Made by a program: the position numbers and the translations under genes. From contig ML976983.1 in NCBI GenBank assembly GCA_010015675.1, forward strand, positions 1 through 64,000: DNA of 64,000 bases, given 5' to 3'. Below are positions 21,343 through 31,855 of this stretch, in pieces. Source of the stretch: Byssothecium circinans. Taxonomy: Eukaryota; Ascomycota; Dothideomycetes; Pleosporales; Massarinaceae. Each line of letters starts with the position of its first letter. Positions within the stretch are counted from its first letter, which is position 1. The notes beneath the pieces were generated by a model. It searched no databases. It saw only the letters and a list, made by a program, of their open reading frames with translations, and had not been told where the DNA came from.

Positions 21343-21588
21343 ATGCCCTCATCAACAGTATGCGTACTCCAATCTTTGATTTCATAACATGGAAACTGAT
21401 TCTAGCAGAGCGACATCCTTCTCTATTTCCTCGCGATCTGGGTGCCCTTCGTACCTGTTTTCCTCAAGCGAGGCTGTGGTGCCGACCTCCTCATCAACAT
21501 CTGCCTCTGCGTTCTGGGTTGGATCCCTGGTATCGTTCATGCGTGGTACATCATCAGCAAGAGTGAGAAAGTTCCGGGATCAATGTGA
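21343..21588 (+). CDS. PMP3: PMP3/UPF0057 small stress-response membrane protein
   Basis: Exon 1 (21343-21357) codes for only five residues (MPSST). A 51-nt intron (21358-21408, GTATGC...GCAG) follows, then exon 2 (21409-21588), giving 64 aa. The product has the two hydrophobic helices of the Pmp3 proteolipid family, with the conserved [18 protein letters not shown] loop and [17 protein letters not shown] second helix. Family length is about 55-65 aa, so it is complete. Pmp3 proteins sit in the plasma membrane and affect membrane potential and cation tolerance. The gene is too short and too split to show as a conventional ORF. Confidence 0.93.
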
Positions 21589-22822
21589 TGAAGAAGTGAG
21601 AAGTGAAGGTTGCGACGAACCGCTAAATGTCGATCACAATTGAGAGGATAGAATTCGCATATCCGACCGTTCGCGATGGTGGTCTACATTTTCGGATTGG
21701 AAATTGATTGATATTGCTCGACCCGGCGAGTAATAGTCTCTTTCGGCTTCAAATCAAGTCAAACGCCGACAGTGCGGACCTCTCTCCTTTCCTGCTTTTT
21801 TGAAGTTTCGATCGGACTACGAAATCATGTCAAGAGTGGGCCTTCCTCTTCCTATCCTTTCTTGGAAATTCGCCGGCTTTTCCCCCCGTACTCTCTTTGA
21901 GCCTTTTCCCCAGGTATCCCGAAAGTGATGTTTTGAGAATGTGCACAGAAGAACTTGTGGATCTACAGCCGTTCATGTAGGTTGAGACTTACTTATTGGA
22001 CATTTTCTGGGATCGATTTGAGGAGGCTGGCGTTCCATTGTACCATACCTAGGTATCGGTGTAGGCGCAAACCACGGGCCTGCCTGGATCAAAGTCGCGT
22101 ATTCAGTATGCGTCCAATTTAAATACTCTTAGGTGAGAAGTCCATTCTTCGATCCATGCCAGAGGCGTGAGATATCTTAAAACCGGGAATATCCGCCATG
22201 GAGGATCATGCCTCGGTGTCTGACACGAAATGAAACGAAATTCCAGGCAAAGTCGCAGATCATGATTTGCAGCTCGCTTGGCAGATCTGTGAAGAGAATA
22301 CCCTATAATCCTAGTAGGGTGCCTCGAGGTTAGGCAAGAGAAGGGGATGCTGCGAAGATGAGCAAGTGTCGAATTCTTTTGTATTTGATTGCTCCGCAGA
22401 GTGTTCAACATGTCGAAGCGCGATGTTTTGTGAGAAAACCAGATAGAAGCTTCTAAAATTGGAAGGTACCTACATTTGTACATACCTGGAAAAGGACTGC
22501 ATATGGGACCCTGGAGTTACTACAGTCACGTGACTAGGTGCATCTCAAGATCTGTAGGTTGGCCCAGATCCTCAACACACCACGTGGGTGAACGAAATTA
22601 CAGCCCTTGGGTAAGTACTGATACATTATTGCGAAGAATTACCATAACGTTGCCACAGAGAGGACGTGGGACCGGCTTTTGCATATGGGCAAGCGCGACC
22701 TATCAGCTCATGGCGCTTACTGCCTGTGTTATCCCAGCTGATCTGGTGCCCAACACACTTCAATTATCTCATTCTTCCGCTTCAACATCAACCCAGAGCT
22801 TCACACCCCGAAACCACCAACT
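21589..22822. other. Intergenic, no gene seen
   Basis: 1.2 kb between PMP3 and the HET pseudogene. It contains the PMP3 3' region and two CACGTG-like words (22581 and nearby GTCACGTGAC at 22526-22535). Short frames lack motifs. Confidence 0.4.
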
Positions 22823-25254
22823 ATGAGCGCTGTATCCAACTGTGCGCCCGACATCGAGGCCCTTCCTATGCCGCTCAGGACTCTGACGTCAAAGGAGGAG
22901 CGGCCACTTTTGGGCCCCATGCGATCGTGGACCAGTGACTTCGCATTGACTTACTCACGATCCTCCTTCGGTCCACGTATCTCGCTGCCACAGCGAAACC
23001 CATCGTCGTCCTGGCTCAGGCGCAGGGCTGAGAAGAAATTGTGCGGCTTTGGCCATGGGACCGTCATAGCAGTGGATGCGAAATGGGGTATGCATCATTC
23101 GAGTTACGAAGCGCTTCAAAGGTCTGTAGAGGAGGACGACTGTAGATTATGCAGTCAACTTTGGCGCGACGTATCCAGCTCAGGGGAGGACCCTAGCTCT
23201 CTCATTTGGCCGTTGTATCGATGGACAATTCGCGACCCCCAACGCATCGGCGACAGTGAAGAAGTATACGCAGCAATCGCCTTCCGGAAGGCCATCTCGA
23301 TGACATCACCTAATGCTAAGCAAAATCCCAAGGTTAGCTTACCGGAAAGAACATCCCTTCTTTTCCAGCAGAGCGATCCGGAGCGAATGCAACCGCTAGA
23401 TGCGCTCGGCTGGAACACGTTTTCAGAAGAGGCACAGACGAGGATACGACAATGGATCAGTGATTGCAATGAAGCCCATCCGGACTGTCAAGGAAGAGCT
23501 GATCCGGACTTCATGCCGACTCGCTTGCTCGATCTTGAACGTGGAGAGCGGATATACGTCGTCGAAACGCGCCCGGGGAATATTCGGGCTCCATAGGTGA
23601 CTTTGAGTTATAGCTGGGGCAGAAACAGATTCGTCAATTTGTATTCCCACAATAAGGAAAATTTCATGAAAGAAGGAATCGATGTGGCGACCCTCGCGAG
23701 GACAATCAACGAGGCAATCCAAATTACTCGCGCGCTTGGAGTTCGCTACCTGTGGATTGACAGTCTGTGCATAGTTCAAGGCGTGGATGGAGACTTCCAG
23801 TACGAAGGCTCGCTCATGTTACAGGTCTACAGGAACTCTTACATCAACCTGGCGGCTGCGGATTCAACAGGGGCCCACAGTGGGATATCACGACACCGTA
23901 CCCCGAGCAGCTGCTCGACGCCGAATTTCAAGGCCGACCAAACTCGACGATATTTGGGAATAGCATCTGGCGTGTGGTGCCCAAAGCATTGTGGGATGAG
24001 CAGGTCCTCAGCGCTTCGCTCAACACGCGCGGCTGGGTGTTCCAAGGTGAGCTACCAAGCACATGCGACCTACATGAACTAATACACTACTATTAGAGCG
24101 CTTGCTATCCCCACGTTTGCTGCATTTCTCTCGCTCCCAAGTGTTCTAGGACTGTGCAACTATAAGCGCATGCGAGACCTTTCCAGACGGGCTGCCTCAA
24201 CCGTTGGATACGGGAAGCACAGACAGGTATTGGAGGAGGAAGCTGCAAGATTCTTCGGACCTAAATACCTTCATTCCCACCGTCGTTGACATATCTCTGG
24301 AGTAGTTCTGGCGATCCGCTATCAGGACTTACACTGGCTGCAAGCTGACCATGGAAAGAGACAAACTCATCGCTATATGGGGCATTGCAAGCTTTCTCAT
24401 CGGCGCCCTTAGAGAAACATACGGGATGGGCCTATGGGAGAGGAATCTCGAAGAGCAGCTCGCGTGGCATATGATACCAGGTGGTGCATCGTCGATACAC
24501 CAGGATTTGATAGCGCCGACGTGGTCATGGGCTCGTATCAATGGTGTGATTGAGCTACCCGATAAGTTTGCAGCCGTGAGAGATTATCAAGTCGCTGGGC
24601 ATGATGGCAAGCGTGTCGCGTTTCACCTTGAAGAGTGGTGGCACAAAGATGCCGAGCCGCAGGGCCCACGCACTTGGAAGGAGCAGTTGGATGAGTACAG
24701 CTACCGTTTAAAGAAAATGGACGGGGTTAGGCAGACGATCGAGGTAGGAAAGCTTCAAGATAATGACGAACCAGTAGATAACCCCAAGGCTTCACTGATG
24801 CCGCCTCCCCCGGGAGCCATCCCACAGCTTTCGTCACCTCATATCGCAATACAGGGCCACATTGGATCAGCTCTTATGCGAAGGGTCCGATCAGTAGCGG
24901 GATGGACGTTTGAGATGCATCTCCTCCCAGTTTCAGGCGCAAATATCGACGTCTTCCCCGACATAGATCCAATCGATCGAGGAGCTGCAGCAGAGAAGTT
25001 TGTTTCTACTTTTGGCAATGAGTAAAATCCAGTCCACCGGCCTTGAGCCCAATGAAGAGCTGCCCGAGACATATGAAGGTATTGGTCTCGTGGTCGAGCC
25101 AGCTGGTGAGGCGATTTTTCAGCGCACAGGAGCTTTTTGGTTCAATGGCGTCAGTTTTATTGCGCTTCGCGATACCTTCAATATTGCTAATGACGAGCTT
25201 GGATCTATTCCTGGTTATGATCATGAGAAGGGGCATAAAATTTGGCTGTGCTGA
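22823..25254 (+). pseudogene. HET-domain protein, broken (three stops, two frameshifts)
   Basis: The order of the sequence is that of a full HET protein. A long N-terminus with a CxLC-type motif (DDCRLCSQLW) leads to the linker ERIYVVET. The HET core follows: VTLSYSWG, LGVRYLWIDSLCIVQG and VYRNSYINLAAADS. Next come RGWVFQ, an intron (24047-24096), ERLLSPRLLHFSRSQVF, DKLIAIWGIA and a C-terminal GIGLVVEPAGE segment. The frame is broken by TAG at 23594-23596 just before VTLSYSWG, TAG at 24147-24149 (where the family has Trp) and TAG at 24303-24305. There are frame changes near 23870-23890 and near 25005. HET proteins trigger incompatibility cell death; this copy cannot make one. The C-terminus stops at 25252-25254. 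Confidence 0.88.
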
Positions 25255-25816
25255 TACCACAAGTCTGGATTAATACCTTGGGGTTTTCGCAGTTCGCGCA
25301 TCAGCCATCGTATGCCACCTGAGCGCACGAGCTCAGACGCAGACCTGGGTTTGGGACACGTAAGAGATGAGTTTCGCGGCTGTGGTATAGTCGAGTACGT
25401 TGTGGTCTAGGGGCGGCGCGGGAAATGGCTGCCTGGACGAGGAGTGCTGTTGAATGTTACGCAGTCATTTTTAGGACATTAAGGTGACCCGCGCAATTGG
25501 TTTGATATCATGGCATTGGTTCCTTCGAACTAGTTCTGAGGTGAAGGTGAAACGAGCTTCGGAGGGTCATTTGTAGTGTGGGTGAAGGACGTTTGCTATC
25601 GCATCATCTAAATTTTCATATTTTTGCTCCAAGCGCCCGGTCGTTTGCTCGACCTCATTACGACCACAACCTTGGTTTTTGATCGGCGGACAAAACCTCT
25701 GCACCCTGCTCTAGCGACGACAACTGCGAACTAACCATCTCGATAAAGAGCAATATCACTAACTCGAACAGCAGGCTATTTCAACTCTCGAGAAGTATCT
25801 TCACGGTGCTTTCGCA
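25255..25816. other. Intergenic, no gene seen
   Basis: 560 bp between the HET pseudogene and the next rhodopsin-like gene, presumably its promoter; a CT/TC-rich leader precedes 25817. No other feature is supported. Confidence 0.4.
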
Positions 25817-26912
25817 ATGGCGACCTATTCGATCACGGTTTCCTCGCGCACACTCACGCAAGCCATGCCTCCCCCGCCGACCACGACATCCAACCCCGAT
25901 CACCCAGAGTCTCTCGTGACTTTCGCTGACGTCGCCCTTGGGATCTGCGTCATTCTCAGCACTCTCTTCTTTGGCCTACGAATCTTCGCGCGCGCATACC
26001 TCAAGCGAGTATGGATCTCAGAGGACTATCTTGTCACGATTGCCTGGGTCGGATTGATGGCCCTATGGGGTGTCATGCGAGCAGCAATCGCCCATCACGG
26101 AGACAAGCACCTTGGGGATATCACATTGTCTCAGAGCATTGAGTGGGCGTACTGGTTCAATGTCGGTACTGTTCTATACACTCTCATGTTCGCAATCACC
26201 AAAGTCGCGATACTCTGCCTCTATCGCCGCATGTTCAGCCCTACGCGATCAGGCCCGTTCGACATTACCATCGTCGCACTCATCGGCATAATTTTTGCGA
26301 CTTATGCAGGAATAACTATCGTTCGAATCTTCAGGTGCAGCCCCATGGAGAAAGCGTGGAACACAGCGGTTCCCGGGAAGTGTCTCAGCCTACCCAACAC
26401 CATTACTATCTGTGGCATTTACAACGTCCTTACAGATTACATCATTCTTTTTCTTCCGATTTGGCCTGTATGTAAGCTGCATATCGCTCCATGGAAGAAG
26501 GTGCGGGTATGGGTGGTTTTCACGTTTGGTTCAATGTAAGTCCAAAAAGCCAACCAGCCGGGGGATTGACTGACGTTACAGTGCCCCAATCATCGCTACA
26601 GCAGGCCTCTTCGTCCGCCACAAAGAAACCAAAAACACCGACGCTTCCTGGAATTATGCCAATCTTCTCATCTATGCCTCGATCGAGATTACTGTGGGAT
26701 TTATGATCTTGTGCTTTCCTGAGATCACATATCTCCTTCGTCAGATGTCCGATAAGTTCCACCAATCACGCAGAACTACATCAAGATACCCGCGGAAGTA
26801 TCCTGGCGGACAGACGACACACTCTGCTGCGTCTTCTACGAAGGCTTTGCAGAGCAACAAGCCTGGCGCAAGTACCGAGACGATCGACATTGAGATGATG
26901 CTTAGGGACTAA
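25817..26912 (+). CDS. Fungal rhodopsin-domain 7TM membrane protein
   Basis: Exons 25817-26535 and 26582-26912 (46-nt intron GTAAGT...TACAG) give 349 aa. Hydrophobic segments alternate with short loops in the seven-TM pattern of the fungal rhodopsin family. Landmarks are LRIFARAYLKRVWISEDYL after TM1, FNVGTVLYTLMFAITKVAIL, the CSPMEKAWN...GKC loop, DYIILFLPIWPVCKLHI, GLFVRHKE and SWNYANLLIYASIEI. The C-terminal tail is Ser/Thr-rich and cytosolic. It is about as long as the other 7TM gene at 18.4-19.7 kb but clearly diverged from it. Ligand and role unknown; intact. Confidence 0.92.
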
Positions 26913-27228
26913 TAAGCTGAGAGACTCAGAGCTGCTGGGTTGGTTTGATTGCATACATTCTCATGCGTTTCCATTGAATGGCGAAAGAATTTCCAGGGGA
27001 GCATCTTATTCGGCTTGACCTTTCTGCCATTTTTGCAAGAGTGATGGCATCAAGAGTATGCTCGCCTTCACTGCAAGACACGGTCACTGATGGCTTCCTC
27101 ATGTACATACATTCGCTTCAAGGCTAGATAAGTCCTGCCATTCACATCAAACAATATACTCCTCTACAAACTCTCAGTTCCACTTCGAGACTTTGTCACT
27201 ACTCCAGGGACATTGTAGCAAAGCCAGG

Positions 27229-27534
27229 ATGAGGATTTTTCGATGGCACCGCAAGAAGGGAAAAGCAGCTGACAACAGCAACAGCCAAACAGAGACAGCG
27301 AATAACATTGACCTTGACGACGAGAATACCAATACCGTTGTCGAGCCTGAGCCCCATGAGCTTAGCGAGGAGGAATGGATTGAGGTCGATAGCCGCGAGT
27401 GGACCGACGATAAGCTACTGGATGATGCGAGGCCTGGTCGACGGATTGTACAGGAGCAGGTGGAAAACTTCCCTAGAGATTGCGAAGAGGAAAGTCAACG
27501 TGAAGGCCAGGCGGGGTCGGGGAAGGCTGGGTGA
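27229..27534 (+). CDS. Hypothetical acidic protein
   Basis: A 101-codon frame from ATG 27229. It begins with a basic start (RWHRKKGKA) and continues very acidic and polar, with EEEWIEVDSREW near the middle. No domain is recognised. The frame is open and not low complexity, and the stretch lies between two other genes, so a small real gene is possible. There is no intron or homology support. Confidence 0.3.
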   Translation: MRIFRWHRKKGKAADNSNSQTETANNIDLDDENTNTVVEPEPHELSEEEWIEVDSREWTDDKLLDDARPGRRIVQEQVENFPRDCEEESQREGQAGSGKAG

Positions 27535-27821
27535 CCAAGGAGAGTGACAGGAGGAGAGCCCGGGTTTGACGAGGGGTTGACGACGCTCTCTGTCGCTTTG
27601 ACTTTTATTGATGAGGATATCAACGCGCGGTGCCGCTTTCAATAGCACTTGAATGACTTTGTTTCTTAGCCACATATGCGTGAAAAATTCACTGCACAGC
27701 TAACGTACCTAGGTATTCTCACCGTTTTTTTTCCCGCAATCACGAACGTATTTCCTAATATGTACTGCCCTACATTCTAAATCCAGTGCAAGAAGGCTTT
27801 TCTCCTCAAAAACCAGCAAAC

Positions 27822-28869
27822 ATGACGTGGCCTTTCCAGAAAGCCCACCATAATCTCTCATGCTGAGGTATATCGCCAACATATCAGGCGCCGCGACGAA
27901 CTTCGAGCCACAGCGACACTCAAACAAGAAGCTACATCGGTCTTAGTAGAGACGGCGGTAGAGCTTCAGCGCTCGCTTGTAGAGTCTTTGAAAGAGGTGG
28001 AAAGCCAGGAGAGGTCGATGACGACACCTGATACCCGGATAGTAATGGAAGAGTAAGTAAAAGATACGCATATAATCACGATTACATACTGAAAAGTACT
28101 ACATTCTATTATGGAGCTATTAGCATTACGTTGAAGAGAATGCTGACATCTCATGTGCAGGGAAAATCCGCCTCGATTCCCAAGCTTTGCCGCACCGCCT
28201 TCCCCAATCAGTCCTCCCTTTTGTTCCATATGTCCCAACCCGGAGTTCTGCCCGAACCATCCCCCAAACCAGAAAGACGATCGGAGCTTCTTGCCCTTCG
28301 TGATAGTTCACTCTATAATTAACGACCAAGCTATTGGACCAAAACGCCCCTCGTCGCCCGGTTTCTTCTCGTTGATACCATCACCGTCGTCTTCTTTCTC
28401 GTTCTCGTCAGATTTGGCTCCGAGGAGTCCCTGTGAGACCTTCAAGAAGAGAGGGGACAAGGAGATTGGTGGAAGCGAACTTTCGCCCTTCTTAGTCGTC
28501 TCTCTAGGAGAATCGGGCGTTGAAATCGCAGTCGAATCGCCAACCACACAATCGGAAGACTCTCCGAAATCCTCGTCTATTTCTTCCGGAAACGATAGTA
28601 CTAGCGAGGACGAGGATTTGTTTTCTTCATTCGTCATGGTCGGCCTCAGTAATCTCAATCGCGAAACGGAAACCGAAGTCAGATGTTCTCGTCCGCGCCT
28701 GAAGTGGCGACAGCAGCGCTGGCAGGTACAGAAGGCCATTTTATCGAAAATCTCAGGTTCTGAGTCGTGGGGTGAAGGATGCTTTGTAAACAGTAAAGAT
28801 GGCTGGGTGGAGGAGATGCAAGAGATAGCTGACTGCGGAAGGCCGGGACGGCGGTTTTGGAGGGCATGA
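27822..28869 (+). CDS. Hypothetical protein: coiled coil plus CxxC-CxxH cluster, start frame unclear
   Basis: A coding frame runs from about 27841 to 28052, then a 108-nt intron (28053-28160, GTAAGT...GCAG), then 28161-28869. The exon junction keeps frame and joins EEENPPRF. The first part is helical and charged (AEVYRQHIRRRDELRA, VETAVELQRSLVESLK), a likely coiled coil. Next come Pro-rich sequence and a compact Cys cluster, CSICPNPEFCPNH, spaced like a zinc site. The C-terminal half is Ser/Asp/Glu-rich, then basic. The best start, ATG 27822, is one base out of frame with the body at 27840-27841. Either there is a frameshift right after six codons, or the true first exon is elsewhere. Function unknown. 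Confidence 0.55.
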
Positions 28870-29007
28870 TGGAAAGCAGCTCCGGAAGCCTGCGAAGTAA
28901 ATCTTCAACACGATTTTTGAATTGCAATACGTCCAAAAGCACCAAATCTTCCCAACCTCGCTTACAAGTTTACATTACTTCGCATCTACATTGCCTCCGG
29001 AAATTCA

Positions 29008-30012
29008 TCAATGTTTTCCTATCGCCCACCCCTTCGTGCCACCTTTTTCTCCATGCCCTTCCAATCCACTCTTCACACCTCCCTTCGTTTCACTGGCATA
29101 TAATTCTACCGGCTCCACAGTCTCTTGATTCCCAAGCTCATGTCTATACTTCATAATATCGCTACCAACTTCCTGAGCAACAGGCGTGTGACTTCTCAAT
29201 TCCCTTGTCGAGCCATAGTGTTCGTGCGTCGCAACACCACCCAATGCATAGCTAGGCGGATTGTTTTGGGTAAAGTTTTGAGAACCCGAGAGCTCGATAG
29301 TGCTGTTTTCTTGCGCAGCTCGTCGGCGGCGGAGCCAGAAGAAGAAGCCCGCAACTGTTGCGATGGCGAGGATGCCGATGACGACGGGTGCAGCGATGGC
29401 GGCTACGGGAACGGTGTTGCTGGAGTTGGAATTCGAGGATGATATTGGTGTTGATGTGGCGGAGGCGATGGAGGGGGTGGAGTTGGGTGCTACGGTTACG
29501 GTGACTGGGCCGGTAGTGACTGGGTTTTGATCTGTATATGAAGTCAGCAACGGCGCGTTGGTGACGTGAAGCGATGAAGTAAATACGTACACAGTGACAG
29601 TTCAGTTGTTCGTGCGCAGTAGCTGTTGAACACGTCTATGGCGGAGGTGACTTGCGGAAGCGGATTTGAGAGCGATGCTGTTGCTGTTATGCCCGCTGCG
29701 CAGGATGATTGCACTGCTGTGGATATGATGCTCGCCATCATTCTGTTTCTACATTAATATTCGCTTCACATGATTGTAAGCGTCAAGAACTCACGTCGAC
29801 TGATCAATACAAAAGCAGCTGTAGGACGTGAGCTGTTGATTGTCGCCACATCCTGAAGCTTGCGCGCGAATGATCGCACTGAGTTGGTCTTGAGCGCAGC
29901 CTGGTAATTTCGAATATGCCGATATCTGATCGATGAAGATAGAGGTCTTCATCGCAGAAACCGTGGATAGAAGTCCGAGGGCTGGAGCCACACTTCTTCT
30001 CGACAACATCAT
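29008..30012 (-). CDS. CFEM-like single-pass membrane protein
   Basis: Exons on minus: 30012-29795, 29748-29591 and 29531-29008 (introns of 46 and 59 nt with matching phases), 299 aa. A signal peptide (SVAPALGLLSTVSA) leads into a Cys-containing ectodomain with CFEM-like order: KLPGCAQDQLSAI, GCGDN, SYSCFCID, SSCAAG and NSYC. It has six cysteines where the canonical CFEM has eight. A Ser/Thr-rich stalk follows, then one transmembrane helix (PVAAIAAPVVIGILAIATVA), an RRRR stop-transfer and a 110-residue cytosolic tail. The layout resembles fungal surface sensors. ATG 30009 is an equally plausible start. Confidence 0.85.
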
Positions 30013-31215
30013 TGTGAAAATTCTGTATAGGTAACGAACGTGTGTATTACTGCGAGCGATCAAAAGTGGACTGTGTGGGAGAAGTAGGTGGTAAACAAAG
30101 CTCATGGGCGCGTAGCAGGGGCTTCCTAAAGGTTTTATCTCCGCCAATTTTAGCTCTGACTACCCGATTTCTCGCCGGATACAACGTAATACGATTGCCG
30201 CAGCCACCCGATGTCAGATATACGCTTAGGTTTCCCCGGGTGTGCGCGTGTTGCGGCCGTAAATGCGCACACTAGACGCTTAAGGCGTAGAGCTAGCCGG
30301 TTGGGGATTTACATATTAGCGTGAAACTTGGATGCCCGATGCAGTAGCACAATGCTGGCAAGTTCGTTGGCGCCGAGTGGTGCACTGCACTGTTTTCTCC
30401 TTTTTGGGATTTGCGCGAGGTATGAGAGAAAACACCCTATGGCACCGCACTCTTTTACGAAATAATTGTTTATTGTCCGATGATTTTTACCTCGTGGTCA
30501 GATCTCATGGTGTGTTGTTCACCTCCGAGTTGAGGTTTCTGTAACAGCTGGTCAACTACAGCTAACAACATCAGTAGCTTTGAGCAACAGAGGAGTTACC
30601 CACTATGGTTTGCCTTACGTAGTCAAGGATTTCTAATTATTGTTGCGAAGATCAGATGATTTTCTCGTATAGGCTCCGCTGTCGGTGATTAAGGCAACCA
30701 CGCAACGTGCCTTAGTGCGCAGACAAATATGGTATTTGTCACACTGTCCTTAAGAAATGCGAGACCGTAGCGCCCTCAAAAATGCACACACTTGCAAGGC
30801 ATCTCTCAGCGATGTTGATATGGTGAACCATGGATTCCTGCGCAATAATGTTAGTATGGTGGAGAGATGTGGGCGTAGGTTTGGGCATAGGTGGCGTACA
30901 TCTTGGTCGGATACTCGAGAGCCGCTATTTTATCGTGTCGTACTTCCCCAGTATTGATCACTAGGTCGCGAACAAATGCTCACAGCTCAAGGATTTGGAG
31001 GGACGTGCTATGCCATACTGGTGTTTTGGTCAAGATTGTGGATGCCTTTTCCTTATCTGGTCTACTCTAATTAAACGCGGGGTTCATTTCTCTTGGTACC
31101 ATGACGTCAATCATACACCTTTCCTCACCAATGTAAAATAAGCTTCTCATACTATTCTACTGATCTTCCAAAGCTCACATATCCCGTCCATTGACTTTAA
31201 AGTCCACCTTTCACC
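30013..31215. other. Divergent intergenic region
   Basis: 1.2 kb between the CFEM-like gene (minus) and the methyltransferase (plus). It must contain both promoters. No coding motif or repeat is seen. Confidence 0.4.
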
Positions 31216-31839
31216 ATGGCGGACGAATCATTTCTCGACCAAGTCTTTGCTGCCAAAACCCCAGAAGAGTCACGCCGCTTGTACGATCAATGGGCCGCTA
31301 GCTATGATTCCGACATGGCATTGCACGACTTCACCGCGCCTCGCCTGGTAGCCGACGCGGTCGCCAAACACCTCAAGGATACAGCCGCTTCCTCCGCCCA
31401 AATCGTGGATGCTGGATGTGGGAGCGGTGCGGTAGGTCTCGAGCTGAATAGGCGCGGGTATGAAAAGATCGACGGTCTCGACATCAGTCAAGGGATGCTT
31501 GATGTAGCAGGGAAGTTGGCAGTGTACCGAGAGCTGAAGATCGCGGATCTGACAAAGAGGTTGGAGGCAAAGGATGGATCGTACGATGCCTTGGTATGTT
31601 GTGGGACGTTTACCCATGGACATCTGGGAAAGGAGCCTTTGGAAGAATTTGCGAGAGTAGTGAGAAGTGGTGGTTTGCTTGTTGCGACTGTTTTGGAAAC
31701 TTTCTGGGATGAGGGCGGGTTCGCGGAGGAGGTTGAGAGGTTGGCGGAGAAAGGTATTGTTGAGGTGTTGGAGAAGGAGATACATGCGTATCGGAAGGAC
31801 GCTGGTGGCGGAAGGGTGTTGATTCTCAGGAAAACTTGA
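31216..31839 (+). CDS. Class I SAM-dependent methyltransferase (METTL27/WBSCR27-like)
   Basis: Single exon, 207 aa. It starts with a family-typical lead (EESRRLYDQWAASYD). Next come SAM-binding motif I (IVDAGCGSGAVG), the acidic motif II in GLDISQGML, and a motif IV-like DALVCCGTFTHGHLG, ending with a strand VATVLETFW. The length is usual for this small family. The substrate is unknown. The gene ends 17 bp before the converging F-box pseudogene, so the two share 3' flanks. Intact. Confidence 0.9.
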   Translation: MADESFLDQVFAAKTPEESRRLYDQWAASYDSDMALHDFTAPRLVADAVAKHLKDTAASSAQIVDAGCGSGAVGLELNRRGYEKIDGLDISQGMLDVAGKLAVYRELKIADLTKRLEAKDGSYDALVCCGTFTHGHLGKEPLEEFARVVRSGGLLVATVLETFWDEGGFAEEVERLAEKGIVEVLEKEIHAYRKDAGGGRVLILRKT

Positions 31840-31855
31840 GATAAATTCTCCCATC

